This document shows positions 15,092-25,615 of a DNA stretch of 64,000 nucleotides, one piece after another; the first letter of the stretch is position 1, and each line of letters opens with the position of its first letter. A program made the translations under genes and the position numbers. The notes below the pieces were generated by a model. It saw only the letters and a list, made by a program, of their open reading frames with translations, was not told the DNA's origin and ran no database searches. Source of the DNA: Amycolatopsis balhimycina FH 1894. Lineage in GTDB: Bacteria; Actinomycetota; Actinomycetes; Mycobacteriales; Pseudonocardiaceae. The stretch is from NCBI RefSeq assembly GCF_000384295.1, contig NZ_KB913037.1:8185533-8249532 (forward strand), written 5' to 3'.

Positions 15092-17998
15092 GTGCGTCGT
15101 ACCCGTTCCACGAGATCGAGATCCACTGTGCTCACAGCCGGGGCCGCGGCGCTGCTCGCCGCCCTCGGCCTGGTGTCCCCGCCCGCCGCGGGGGCCGCCA
15201 CCGCGTCCGGACCGGACGCCTTCACCGAAACCGCGCAACAGCAGATCGCCGCCCTGCAGGCGGTCAAGGCGGGCCGCACCGCCACCGAGTCCAAAATAGA
15301 CAGTAAGCTGCTGGTCGCCGAAAAGGGCGTGGGGAAGCAGCTGAACGCGCTCCAGTCCGGGGTGAGCGCCACCGGCACCGTCGTGGTCGACATCCGCGTG
15401 AGCAAGGTCTCGCCGGACCTCATCGCCGGGCTCACCAAGGCCGGGGCGGGCATCCGCGCGGTGTCCGACCGCTACGCCAGCGTCCGGGCCGAGATCCCGG
15501 TGGCCAAGGTCGGCGAGATCGCCGCGCGCGGCGACGTCAAACGCGTCGAGCAGGCCGACCAGGCGATGACAGCCCACGAGCTGGCCACTCCGGCGACGGC
15601 GCCGGCCAAGACCGAAACCAAGCAGCAGAAGGCCGACCGCATCGCCGGCGAGCTGCAGAAGGCCGTCAGTGCCAAGGCGCAGCGCAGTGCCGTCGCGGCC
15701 GCGCCGCTGGTCAGCGAAGGCGACCGCGCGCACAACGCCGACATCGCGCGCCAGCAGTTCGGCGTCACCGGTGTCGGGGTCAAGGCGTGCGCGCTGTCCG
15801 ACGGCGTCGACTCCCTGGCGGCCTCGCAGGCCAAGGGCGAGCTCCCGCCGACCGTCGACGTCATCCCCGGCCAGGAGGGTGACGGCGACGAGGGCACCGC
15901 GATGCTCGAGATCATCCACGACCTCGCGCCCCGCGCCGCGCTCGGCTTCGCGTCGGCGTTCAACTCGGACGCCAGCTTCGCGGACAACATCCGCAAGCTG
16001 CGCTTCGAGTCGCACTGCGACGTCATCGTCGACGATGTCATCTACTTCAAGGAATCGCCGTTCCAGGACTGGATCATCGCCCAGGCCGTGAACGACGTGA
16101 CCGCGGACGGCGCGCTGTACTTCTCGTCGGCGGGCAACGAGGGCAACGTCGCCAGCGGCACCGCCGGGCACTGGGAAGGCGACTTCGTCGACTCCGGCAA
16201 GTCGGTCGGCAAGTTCGCCGGCACCGCGCACAACTTCGCCGGCACGGCGGGCACCCAGATCTACGAGCCGATCTCGGACGCGTCCTCGGCCGGCGTCCCG
16301 GTGACGCTGCACTGGTCGGACCCGACCGGCGCGTCCGCGAACGACTACGACCTCTACCTGCTCAACTCCGCGGGTGCCGTGGTCAGCTTCAGCCAGAACG
16401 TCCAGGACGGCACGCAGGACCCGTTCGAGATCCTGCAGACGCCGGGCTTCGGCGGCACCGGGCTGCGCCTGGCCGTCGTGAAGTTCTCCGGCCAGAACCG
16501 CTACCTGTCGCTGTCCGCACTGCGCGGCCGGTTCTCCGACTCGGTGGACGGCCTCAAGGCGTACAACACGCCGGGCGTGACGGTCGGCCACTCGGCCGCC
16601 CGCGACGCCTTCAGCGTCGCGGCCGCCCCGGCGGCCAAGGCGTTCGGCCGGCCGCTCGAGCCGGGTGACCCGGCCAACCCGGCGGGCCCGTACCCGGGCT
16701 CGTTCAGCGGTGCCACCAAGGCCGAGCGGTTCACTTCGGACGGCCCGCGCCGCGTGTTCTACGAGGCCAACGGCACGCCGATCACCCCGGGCAACGTGTC
16801 GTCGACCGGCGGCGAGGTCCGGAACAAGCCGGAGATCACCGCCGCCGACGGCGTGCAGACCAGCGTGAGCGGGTTCAACCCGTTCTTCGGCACCTCGGCC
16901 GCCGCCCCGCACGCGGCCGCGATCGCCGCGCTCGTGCTGTCCGGCAACCCCGGCCTGCCGCCCGCGGAGGTGCGCGAAGCGCTGATCAACACCGCGGTCG
17001 ACATCGAAAAGCCGGGTCCGGACAACTTCACCGGCGCCGGCGTCATCCTCGCGGACAAGGTGCTCGCCTACACCGGCGCCAGCCCGCAGCCGCTGGCGGT
17101 CGCCAAGCAGCCGACGGTCACCCCGGCCGACGGCGGTTCGGCGCTCGACCCGGGCGACACCGCCAAGGTGACGCTGCCGGTGACCAACGACGGCGACGGC
17201 ACCGCGGTGTCCACCAGCGTCGTGCTCACCAGCTCGACCCCGGGAGTCACCGTGGCGCCGCGGGCCAAGTCCTACGGCACCATCAGCCCGGGACAGACCG
17301 GTGTCAACGACTTCACCATCACCGTCCCGGCGACCCAGCAGCTGGGTGTGCCGGTGGTGCTGAACGCCCGCGTCACCTTCGCGGGGGCGCATTCGCCGAC
17401 GACGACGTCGTTCTTGCTCCCGGTCGGCACCCCGTCGCCGGTCACGCAGAACTTCGCCTACACCGGCGCGCCGGTGGCGATCCCGGACAACAGCCCGGTC
17501 GGGGCGTCGGTGACCATCCCGGTCAGCGGGGTCGGCCGCGCGTCCAAGGTGTCGTTCTCCGTGGACGGCACCACCTGCAGCACCGACCCCGCCTCGACCA
17601 CCGTGGGTCTGGACCACACCTACGTCGGTGACCTGGTCGGCACGCTGACCGCGCCGTCCGGGGCGAAGGCCACGGTGTTCCAGCGCAACGGCGGCTCGGG
17701 CAAGAACCTGTGCCAGGTCGTCTTCGCCGACAACGCGGCGACCGCGTTCAGCACGGTGACCTCGGCCAACGCGCCGTTCACCGGCACCTGGCGGCCGACG
17801 CAGGCCCTGACCGGCAACCTGACCGGCGCGGCTGTCGACGGCACGTGGACGTTCGGCGTGGTGGACGCGGCCGGCGGCGACGTCGGCTCGATCCGCTCGG
17901 TCGCCCTGCACATCAACGGGTTCGCGCAGCCCCCGGCGGCCGGCGCGCCGTCGAACGTGCGGGGTTACACGAACAACGGGCCGGTGCACCCGCTGTAA
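15092..17998 (+). CDS. Secreted subtilase-like (S8/S53) protein with C-terminal P-domain
   Basis: This 968-residue exported protein has a basic N-terminus and signal peptide (about 1-36), a prodomain-like region (about 40-215), a subtilisin-fold domain (about 225-650), a CARDB-like beta domain (about 680-800) and a proprotein-convertase P-domain (about 815-955). Catalytic-domain landmarks are VKACALSDGVDS (D237), oxyanion N349 in SAGNEGN and nucleophile S602 in FGTSAAAP. The position of the subtilisin His (HGTHVAG) reads EGTAMLE, giving E267, as in a Ser-Glu-Asp arrangement. The GTG at 15092 is chosen for the GGAGG six bases upstream. The substrate is unknown; wall or extracellular protein processing is likely. 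Confidence 0.88.
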   Translation: MRRTRSTRSRSTVLTAGAAALLAALGLVSPPAAGAATASGPDAFTETAQQQIAALQAVKAGRTATESKIDSKLLVAEKGVGKQLNALQSGVSATGTVVVDIRVSKVSPDLIAGLTKAGAGIRAVSDRYASVRAEIPVAKVGEIAARGDVKRVEQADQAMTAHELATPATAPAKTETKQQKADRIAGELQKAVSAKAQRSAVAAAPLVSEGDRAHNADIARQQFGVTGVGVKACALSDGVDSLAASQAKGELPPTVDVIPGQEGDGDEGTAMLEIIHDLAPRAALGFASAFNSDASFADNIRKLRFESHCDVIVDDVIYFKESPFQDWIIAQAVNDVTADGALYFSSAGNEGNVASGTAGHWEGDFVDSGKSVGKFAGTAHNFAGTAGTQIYEPISDASSAGVPVTLHWSDPTGASANDYDLYLLNSAGAVVSFSQNVQDGTQDPFEILQTPGFGGTGLRLAVVKFSGQNRYLSLSALRGRFSDSVDGLKAYNTPGVTVGHSAARDAFSVAAAPAAKAFGRPLEPGDPANPAGPYPGSFSGATKAERFTSDGPRRVFYEANGTPITPGNVSSTGGEVRNKPEITAADGVQTSVSGFNPFFGTSAAAPHAAAIAALVLSGNPGLPPAEVREALINTAVDIEKPGPDNFTGAGVILADKVLAYTGASPQPLAVAKQPTVTPADGGSALDPGDTAKVTLPVTNDGDGTAVSTSVVLTSSTPGVTVAPRAKSYGTISPGQTGVNDFTITVPATQQLGVPVVLNARVTFAGAHSPTTTSFLLPVGTPSPVTQNFAYTGAPVAIPDNSPVGASVTIPVSGVGRASKVSFSVDGTTCSTDPASTTVGLDHTYVGDLVGTLTAPSGAKATVFQRNGGSGKNLCQVVFADNAATAFSTVTSANAPFTGTWRPTQALTGNLTGAAVDGTWTFGVVDAAGGDVGSIRSVALHINGFAQPPAAGAPSNVRGYTNNGPVHPL

Positions 17999-18011
17999 CG
18001 AACCATCACCA

Positions 18012-18047
18012 GTACGGGGCCGTCGCGATTTCGCGGCGGCCCCGTAC
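18012..18047 (+). terminator. Strong hairpin after the secreted protease
   Basis: Seventeen-base arms beginning GTACGGGGCCGTCGCGA and ending TCGCGGCGGCCCCGTAC pair with one G-U, with a two-base loop (TT). The hairpin lies 14 bases after the protease stop. There is no long T-run, which is normal for actinomycete terminators. Confidence 0.8.
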
Positions 18048-18074
18048 CGTTTCCGGCCCCGTACCCTTCCCGGA

Positions 18075-18722
18075 ATGAAGCCACGGGAGGTCGCGGGTGG
18101 CGGCCGCGCGGTCGAGGTACCGCCCGACCGGCTCGAGGGCTTCTTCGCCCGGTTCGCCGAGCGGCACGGCGGGATCGCGACGACCTCGGGAACTCCGGAC
18201 GTGGTCCGGGTGACCGCCGTCGACGGCACCACCGCGACCGCCGCCGTCCCGTTCGGTGCCCTCGAAGAGCCGTCCGTCGAGGCTCTCGTCGCGCACGTCC
18301 TGCGGCCGCGCCGGGTCGCGTTGCTGCTGGTGCGGCTCGGCGGGCACAGCGTCGGCGTCGCCCGCGACGGCAAGGTCGAGATCTCCCGGACCGACCGGCA
18401 CCTCGTGCACGGCCGGTCCGCGGCCGGTGGCTGGTCGCAGCAGCGCTTCGCCCGGCGTCGCGCCGGACAAGCGCGGCACGCGCTCCAAGCCGCTGCGCGG
18501 GACGCCTTCGAGGTGCTCGCGCCCCGGCTGTCCGAAGTGGACGCTGTGGTGCTCGGCGGTGACCGGCGTGCCCTCGACGAGCTGCGCGAAGACCGCCGGC
18601 TGGCCGCGCTGTTCGCCCGGGCGGAACCGCGTGTCCTGGAGATCGGCGAGCCGAGCCGGGCCGTCCTCGAAGAGGCGGCCGGGCGCGCGCGAAACGTCGA
18701 GATCACCCTGCGCGACGGGTGA
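18075..18722 (+). CDS. acVLRF1-family peptidyl-tRNA hydrolase/release factor
   Basis: This 215-residue protein matches the actinobacterial VLRF1 family, relatives of yeast Vms1 and eRF1. After the strand VALLLVRLGGHSVGVARDGKVEISRTDRHLVHGR comes the loop GGWSQQRFARRRAGQA (118-133), which holds the catalytic-type Gln (Q122 or Q123) equivalent to the GGQ/GxQ motif that cleaves peptidyl-tRNA. A DAVVLGG core strand follows. Vms1 releases nascent chains from stalled 60S subunits; a ribosome-rescue role is expected by homology but is not proven for the bacterial family. The next gene encodes an ABC-F ribosome-acting protein, consistent with a translation-rescue locus. Confidence 0.87.
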   Translation: MKPREVAGGGRAVEVPPDRLEGFFARFAERHGGIATTSGTPDVVRVTAVDGTTATAAVPFGALEEPSVEALVAHVLRPRRVALLLVRLGGHSVGVARDGKVEISRTDRHLVHGRSAAGGWSQQRFARRRAGQARHALQAAARDAFEVLAPRLSEVDAVVLGGDRRALDELREDRRLAALFARAEPRVLEIGEPSRAVLEEAAGRARNVEITLRDG

Positions 18723-18761
18723 GACCGCCCACGTCCGGGAAAACCCTTCGACACCGACCCG

Positions 18762-18868
18762 TACACTGGTCTCGTGGATATCCAGCTGGAGTGACGCCGC
18801 GGCTCGCGCCTGACGCTGTCTTTTGGCAGACACAGTCCTCCGTTCACCCCCGTCCACGGGAGTTTCCC
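18762..18868 (+). promoter_or_regulatory. Leader region of the ABC-F gene, with -10 box and possible attenuator
   Basis: A -10-like TACACT is at 18762-18767, followed after six bases by the GTG of a six-codon ORF (18774-18794). Downstream, TGTCT-TTTGGC-AGACA (18818-18833) forms a small hairpin before the ABC-F ribosome site (GGGAG, 18858-18862). Short leader ORFs with hairpins control several ABC-F resistance genes, so attenuation is possible here. This is inferred from layout only. Confidence 0.4.
18774..18794 (+). CDS. Possible leader peptide (six codons) before the ABC-F gene
   Basis: The codons read GTG GAT ATC CAG CTG GAG TGA, giving VDIQLE. No ribosome site precedes it. The GTG lies where transcription from TACACT (18762-18767) would begin, so it would be translated as a leaderless ORF. 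Its stop is 75 bases before the ABC-F start. A chance ORF this short cannot be ruled out. Confidence 0.35.
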   Translation: MDIQLE

Positions 18869-20497
<1,629 letters not shown>

Positions 20498-20675
20498 CCC
20501 GTGCGTCCATTCGGGTGCAAGATCGCTCACCGCGAGGCACTGGAATGGCCCAATGTGATCGCAATTTCGGCTGTTTCACGTCTGTCGTCTGGCATTCCGG
20601 CGCTCAGTGTTCGATCATTGCCCCGGCAGGGGCCGTTATGTGGCCCAGAACACTCTCGGCGGGAAGGCGATCGAC

Positions 20676-20885
20676 GTGGCTGATCTCAAGAAAGGCGCGC
20701 GGATCACCGGCAACACGCGCGACAAGCTGGCCGCTGACCTGAAGAAGAAATACGAGAAGGGCTCGAGCATCCGGGCCCTCGCGGAGTCCACGGGGCGGTC
20801 CTACGGCTTCGTCCACCGGGTGCTCTCGGAGTCCGGCGTCCAGCTGCGGGGGCGCGGCGGGGCCACCAGGGTCAAGAAGAAGTAG
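20676..20885 (+). CDS. Small helix-turn-helix protein
   Basis: This 69-residue basic protein contains a single HTH: KYEKGSSIRALAESTGRSYGFVHRVLSESG (about 26-55), ending with a basic tail GGATRVKKK. The pattern resembles the resolvase/Lsr2-C-terminal type of short HTH. Such proteins are conserved in actinomycetes and probably bind DNA, but the role is not known to me. The GTG at 20676 is preceded by GGGAAGG; an upstream in-frame ATG at 20607 would add a Cys- and Gly-rich stretch unlike the rest. Its stop abuts the stop of the convergent GT87 gene. Confidence 0.82.
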   Translation: MADLKKGARITGNTRDKLAADLKKKYEKGSSIRALAESTGRSYGFVHRVLSESGVQLRGRGGATRVKKK

Positions 20886-22253
20886 TCAGGCAGGAGAAGT
20901 CGCGGACTGCTGCGCGGGGGGCGCAGTGGGATCTTCGGCCACGCGGAACGCCAGGTGGGCCCCGAGCAGGATCAGCGGGTACACCAGGTAGCCGTACCGG
21001 GTGGCCGGGGTCAGCAGGATCAACGCGCCGAGTCCGACGGCGATGCGCAGCAGTGCGCCGGAGCCGTTCGCGGGGGGCCGGCGCACCAGCCAGACCACCA
21101 TGGCCACGGCCGCGGCGCCGACCAGCGCGAACGCCGCCACCCGGCCGAACGCGCCGGTCTCGGCGATCAGGTGGCCCGGCAGCGGGCTGGCCGCGGGCGA
21201 CCGCACGACGCCCATCCCGAGCGGGAACCGGAAGACGTGCTCGACGAACGCCGCCGGATCCACCAGGTACACCGGCAGGTGCACGGCGGCCGTCGTCGCC
21301 ACCAGCGCCGTCGCGAACCGGGTCAGTGCCGTCCAGTCGAGACCTTTCTCGTGGCCAACCGAGCCCCGGCGTACCAGCACGAGCACCGCCAGGACGGCGG
21401 CCGCGGGCGCGACGATGAGCTTCGCGCTGATCACCAGCGCCAGCACCAGGCCCGACCAGGCGACCCGCCCGGTGGCCGCGAGCGCGCACGCCAGCACCAG
21501 CAGGCCGACGATCGCCAGGTCAGGGCCGGCCACGGCCCAGGTGAGCGCGGTGAGCGGGCAGGCCAGCGCGAGCTGCGCGGCGCCGACCGGCACCTTCGGC
21601 CACTTCAGCAGCTTGAGCGAACCCAGCACGCACGCGCAGGCGGCCAGGGCGAACATCCAGCGGGCGTCGGTGAGCGCGTCGGTCAGCGGGGTGCCGCCGA
21701 ACAGCGCCCGCGGCAGGCCGAAGACCGCCATCACCGGGCCGTAAGGGGTGTAATCGTTCACCACGGGCGCCCGGCTCAGCGCGGTGACGTCGACGTACGG
21801 GGTTCCGTGGTGCAGCAGCAGGCCGGCGGACCGTTCGATCACCCAGACCTCGGGCTGCGCGGCCCACGAGAACGGCGTGATCAGCCAGTCCACTCCGGTA
21901 AGCCGGCGAATCACGAGAAGCGCCAGTGGAAGGATCATGGCCAACAGGGCGACCGCGGCGATTCCGCACCACCGTGAGCCGGGCACGCCACGCGGAGTCC
22001 GTCCCTTGCGGGCGGAGAGCAGCAGATACCCGCTGTGCGCCGCGCCGAGGCCGTACGCCACCGTCGCGAAGTTGCCCCAGACGCGGTAGCCGTAGAACTC
22101 GGAGACGAGCGCCGTCGGCAGCGCGAAAGCCAAGCAGGCCAGGTAGAAGCCCAGATCCCAGCGCAGGGGGGCGGCCTCTCCGGTGTGCGCCGGAGCGGTG
22201 AAGAGCCGGGCCGCGCGCCGCCATGCGGGCGCCTGGCCCACCTCCGTTCCCAC
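20886..22253 (-). CDS. Polytopic membrane glycosyltransferase (GT87/DUF2029-like)
   Basis: This 455-residue protein has about 10-12 hydrophobic segments (for example FYLACLAFALPTALVSEFYG and LALVISAKLIVAPAAAVLAV). Periplasmic-loop motifs such as HHGTPYVDVTA and DYTPYGPVMAVFGLPRAL resemble the polyprenyl-phosphate-mannose-dependent mannosyltransferases of GT-C type, family GT87. Those enzymes build lipomannan or modify cell-envelope glycans. A short cytoplasmic N-terminus (about 1-35) precedes the first membrane segment. Acceptor and sugar cannot be decided. It ends one base from the stop of the small HTH gene. Confidence 0.78.
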   Translation of the reverse strand: MGTEVGQAPAWRRAARLFTAPAHTGEAAPLRWDLGFYLACLAFALPTALVSEFYGYRVWGNFATVAYGLGAAHSGYLLLSARKGRTPRGVPGSRWCGIAAVALLAMILPLALLVIRRLTGVDWLITPFSWAAQPEVWVIERSAGLLLHHGTPYVDVTALSRAPVVNDYTPYGPVMAVFGLPRALFGGTPLTDALTDARWMFALAACACVLGSLKLLKWPKVPVGAAQLALACPLTALTWAVAGPDLAIVGLLVLACALAATGRVAWSGLVLALVISAKLIVAPAAAVLAVLVLVRRGSVGHEKGLDWTALTRFATALVATTAAVHLPVYLVDPAAFVEHVFRFPLGMGVVRSPAASPLPGHLIAETGAFGRVAAFALVGAAAVAMVVWLVRRPPANGSGALLRIAVGLGALILLTPATRYGYLVYPLILLGAHLAFRVAEDPTAPPAQQSATSPA

Positions 22254-22286
22254 GTCGCCAGGCTACCGAGGCGGCCGCCGCCCGGT

Positions 22287-23141
22287 TCAGCCGACGTCTC
22301 GCAGGCGGGGAAGCAGCTTCGCGGCCGCTTCGGAGGCCGCGACGACGTCATCGCGGCCGGCAGGCATCAGTACCAGCTCGGTGAACCCGGCTTCGACGTA
22401 GTTCTGCGCGAGCCGCAGGGCGCGGTCCGCATCGGACGGCAGCCGGAACTGCACGGCCCGGCGGAGGGTCGCCGGATCGCGGCCCGCTGCCGCGCAATGC
22501 GCGTCGAGGACGCGCGAAAGCCGTTGCAGCTCGGGGATTTCCGTCCCCGGCAGGGCCGCGTTGAGCCAGACGTCGGCATGTTCGGCGACGACGCGCAGAC
22601 CGCGCTTTTCGCCGCTGCTGCCCAGCCACAGCGGGGGTTTCGGCTGTTGCACCGGCTTCGGGTCGCTGATCGCGCCGGTCAGGGTGTAGTGGCGGCCGTG
22701 GTGGCCGGTGACCGGCCGGGTCCACAGGAGACGGAGGATTTCGCAGGTCTCGGCGAGCCGTTCCACGCGTTCCGCCGCGGACGGCGCCGGCGTGCCCATC
22801 ATCGCGTCCGTCAGCGGGTCGCCGCCCGCACCGAGCCCGACGTCGAGCCGGCCGCCGGAGAGGTGGTCGACGGTCGCGGCGATCTTCGCGAACGTGCCCG
22901 GGTGCCGGTTCGTGTTGCCGGAGACCAGGCAGCCGATCCGCACCCGCCGCGTCGCTTCGGCCATCGCGGCCAGCAGGCTCCAGCCGTCGAAGACGTCACC
23001 GGTGCGGTCGGGTCCCATCGGGGCGAGGTGGTCGAACACCCAGCAGCCGTCGAAGCCGGCGTCGTCGGCGATCGTCCAGATCTCGCGGAGCGCGCCGATG
23101 CCGATGTGCTGCTGGGGTGGTTTGAGTCCGACGGTGGTCAC
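22287..23141 (-). CDS. LLM-class flavin-dependent oxidoreductase
   Basis: This 284-residue protein of the luciferase-like monooxygenase family uses reduced FMN or F420. Family features are ADDAGFDGCWVFDHLAPMG, TRRVRIGCLVSGNTNRHPG, VDHLSGGRLDVGLGAGG and the C-terminal LAQNYVEAGFTELVLMP. The strand and helix order is that of the F420-type actinomycete enzymes, though cofactor choice is not certain. The GTG at 23141 has AGGAG six bases upstream, whereas the longer ATG at 23174 lies inside the operator region. It is divergent from a MarR gene and probably repressed by it, suggesting a response to a xenobiotic or an oxidant. Confidence 0.9.
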   Translation of the reverse strand: MTTVGLKPPQQHIGIGALREIWTIADDAGFDGCWVFDHLAPMGPDRTGDVFDGWSLLAAMAEATRRVRIGCLVSGNTNRHPGTFAKIAATVDHLSGGRLDVGLGAGGDPLTDAMMGTPAPSAAERVERLAETCEILRLLWTRPVTGHHGRHYTLTGAISDPKPVQQPKPPLWLGSSGEKRGLRVVAEHADVWLNAALPGTEIPELQRLSRVLDAHCAAAGRDPATLRRAVQFRLPSDADRALRLAQNYVEAGFTELVLMPAGRDDVVAASEAAAKLLPRLRDVG

Positions 23142-23150
23142 GGGGATCTC

Positions 23151-23193
23151 CTGATCGTCAGTTATAGGAATCATCAGTCAAGCTGACGATCAG
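23151..23193. promoter_or_regulatory. Paired operator between LLM and marR genes
   Basis: CTGATCGTCAG (23151-23161) and CTGACGATCAG (23183-23193) are perfect inverted copies, with centres 32 bases apart, about three helical turns. They sit between the divergent LLM oxidoreductase and MarR starts, as expected for two MarR dimers binding the same face of DNA and controlling both genes. Confidence 0.75.
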
Positions 23194-23213
23194 CGTAGGT
23201 GTAGGGTCTGCGC

Positions 23214-23645
23214 ATGTCCAGCGCGCCCCTCGCCGTCACCCAGCGGCTCGGCTACCTGCTCAAGCACGCCCAGCTGCGGCTCGCCGAGCTGGCCGAACCG
23301 CTGTACGCGCCCCTTGGCGTCACCGGGCGGCAGCTCGCACTGCTCACGCTCTTCGGCGAGGGGCCGGCGCAGTCGCAGCAGGACGGCGCGGCGCGCCTCG
23401 GCGTCGACCGGACGACGATGGTCGCCCTCGTCGACGAGCTGGAGGCCAAGGGCCTGGTCCGGCGCGAGGTCGCGCCGGGGGACCGGCGCAAGCGGCTCGT
23501 GATGCTGACTCCCGAGGGGGAGCGCCTCCGCGAGGCGGGAGCGGAAGTCACGCGGAAAGCCGAGGCGCTCCTGCTGGAACCGCTCTCGGCCGAGGACGCC
23601 GAGCGGCTGCGCGCGGCCCTGCACCAGGTCGTTCGCGCCGAGTGA
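23214..23645 (+). CDS. MarR-family regulator
   Basis: This 143-residue winged-helix protein has the MarR core GRQLALLTLFGEG, then AARLGVDRTTMVALVDELEAKGLVRREVAPGDRRKRLVMLTPEGERL (about 60-106), including the DxRxxxLxLT-like wing. It probably binds the paired operator just upstream and represses itself and the divergent LLM oxidoreductase until a phenolic or oxidising ligand binds. No conserved redox Cys is present, so a ligand-binding rather than thiol mechanism is expected. Confidence 0.93.
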   Translation: MSSAPLAVTQRLGYLLKHAQLRLAELAEPLYAPLGVTGRQLALLTLFGEGPAQSQQDGAARLGVDRTTMVALVDELEAKGLVRREVAPGDRRKRLVMLTPEGERLREAGAEVTRKAEALLLEPLSAEDAERLRAALHQVVRAE

Positions 23646-23743
23646 ACGGCATCGGGAAGCAAACGGGCAACGAGGGCGTTGTCCAGGTCATATCCGGCGA
23701 AAACCTCAGTCATGGTAGAGGTTTCTGACACTGGGGGTTTCCC

Positions 23744-25615
23744 GTGGACAACATGTGGGGGCTGTGGAGCTCGGCGATGCGCGCCGGCGACACACCCAAG
23801 GCACTCACCCGAGGCACGCTCAACCGCGTCGCGCGCTTCGCCCGGCCGCATTGGCGGCGCCTGCTGGCTTTCCTCGTCCTGACCGTCGTCTCGGCCGTCC
23901 TCGCCGTGTCGACGCCCGTGCTGGCGGGCAAGGTGGTCGACGCGATCGTCGGCGGCCGTGATCTTCCGCTGGTCGTCTGGCTCGCCGTGGTGATCGCCGC
24001 GCTGGCGATCGCCGACGCCGGGTTCGGGCTGATCGAGCGGTGGCAGTCCGCGCGCATCGGCGAGGGCATCATCTACGACCTGCGGCGCGCGGTGTTCGAG
24101 CACGTGCAACGCATGCCGATCGCGTTCTTCACGCGCACCCGCACCGGCGCGCTGGTCTCGCGGCTCAACAACGACGTCATCGGCGCGCAGCGGACGTTCA
24201 CCGCGACGCTGTCCGGGCTCGTCACCAACGTCATCCAGCTGGCGCTGTCGCTGGCCGTCATGCTCACGCTGTCCTGGCAGGTCACGCTGCTCGCGCTGGT
24301 GCTGCTGCCGATCTTCGTCATCCCCGCGCGCCGGCTCGGCCGCCGGATGGCCGGGCTGCAGCGGGAAGCCGCGAACCTCAACGCCGGGATGACCACGCAG
24401 ATGACCGAGCGGTTCTCCGCGCCGGGCGCGACGCTGGTGAAGCTCTTCGGCCGTCCGGTGCAGGAGGCCGACGACTTCGGGGTGCGCGCGGGGCGCGTGC
24501 GCGACATCGGCGTCCGGACCGCGATGCTGACCCGCTGGTTCATGACGAGCCTGACCCTGGTTTCGGCGCTGGCGCAGGCACTCGTCTACGGCCTCGGCGG
24601 CTACCTCGCGCTGACCGGCAAGCTCGCGCCGGGCACCGTCGTCGCGCTGGCGCTGCTGCTGACCCGGCTCTACGCGCCGCTGACCGCGCTGGCCAACGTC
24701 CGCGTCGACGTCATGACGGCTTTGGTGTCGTTCGAGCGGGTCTTCGAGGTGCTGGACCTCAAGCCGATGATCGAGGAGAAGCCGGCCGCTCGTTCTTTGG
24801 TGTCCTCGGGTGGCGTTTCGGTCGAGTTCTCCGACGTCCGGTTCGGGTACCCGGCGGCGGACAAGTACTCGCTTGCTTCGCTCGAGGACGTCGTCACGCT
24901 CGATCACCGCGGGGGCGAAGAGGTGCTGCACGGGATCTCGTTCCGCGCCGAACCGGGACAGATGGTGGCGCTGGTCGGGTCGTCAGGGGCGGGGAAGTCG
25001 ACGATCGCGTCGCTGCTGCCGCGGCTCTACGACGTCGACTCCGGCTCGGTCCGGCTGTCCGATGTGGACGTCCGGGACCTGACTTTCGCTTCCCTGCGGG
25101 AAACCGTCGGCGTCGTGACCCAGGACGGGCACCTCTTCCACGAGACGATCCGCGCCAACCTGGCGTACGCCCGCCCGGACGTCACCGACGACGAGATCTG
25201 GGAAGCGCTGGACCGCGCGCGGCTCGGCGACCTGGTAAGGACGCTGCCGGACGGCCTCGACACGACGGTCGGGGAGCGCGGCTACCGCCTGTCCGGCGGC
25301 GAACGCCAGCGGCTGACCATCGCGCGGCTGCTGCTGGCCCAGCCCAAGGTCGTCATCCTCGACGAGGCGACCGCGCACCTGGACTCCGAGTCCGAGGCCG
25401 CGGTCGGCGAAGCCTTGACCCACGCTCTCGCGGGCCGTACGGCCCTGGTCATCGCGCACCGGTTGTCGACGGTACGCGCGGCCGACCAGATCCTGGTCCT
25501 GGAACACGGCGAGATCGTCGAACGCGGCACACACGACGAACTCCTGGCCCGGAACGGCCGCTACGCAACCCTCCACGCCACCCAGTTCGCCGACGAAGAA
25601 CCCGCCGTGGCGTGA
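23744..25615 (+). CDS. ABC transporter, fused membrane and ATPase domains (exporter type)
   Basis: This 623-residue half-transporter has six membrane helices (about 40-335) and one nucleotide-binding domain (about 360-610), so it would act as a homodimer. NBD motifs: GSSGAGKST (Walker A), VTQDGHLFH (Q-loop), LSGGERQRLTIARLLL (signature), VVILDEATAHLD (Walker B) and the H-loop IAHRLSTVR. An intracellular coupling segment FFTRTRTGALVSRLNNDV is typical of MsbA/LmrA-like exporters of lipids or drugs. GTG at 23744 is used, with GGGGG about seven bases upstream. An insert before Walker A (SLASLEDVVTLDHRGGEE) is unusual. The TGA stop lies inside the first unit of a repeat array. Confidence 0.92.
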   Translation: MDNMWGLWSSAMRAGDTPKALTRGTLNRVARFARPHWRRLLAFLVLTVVSAVLAVSTPVLAGKVVDAIVGGRDLPLVVWLAVVIAALAIADAGFGLIERWQSARIGEGIIYDLRRAVFEHVQRMPIAFFTRTRTGALVSRLNNDVIGAQRTFTATLSGLVTNVIQLALSLAVMLTLSWQVTLLALVLLPIFVIPARRLGRRMAGLQREAANLNAGMTTQMTERFSAPGATLVKLFGRPVQEADDFGVRAGRVRDIGVRTAMLTRWFMTSLTLVSALAQALVYGLGGYLALTGKLAPGTVVALALLLTRLYAPLTALANVRVDVMTALVSFERVFEVLDLKPMIEEKPAARSLVSSGGVSVEFSDVRFGYPAADKYSLASLEDVVTLDHRGGEEVLHGISFRAEPGQMVALVGSSGAGKSTIASLLPRLYDVDSGSVRLSDVDVRDLTFASLRETVGVVTQDGHLFHETIRANLAYARPDVTDDEIWEALDRARLGDLVRTLPDGLDTTVGERGYRLSGGERQRLTIARLLLAQPKVVILDEATAHLDSESEAAVGEALTHALAGRTALVIAHRLSTVRAADQILVLEHGEIVERGTHDELLARNGRYATLHATQFADEEPAVA

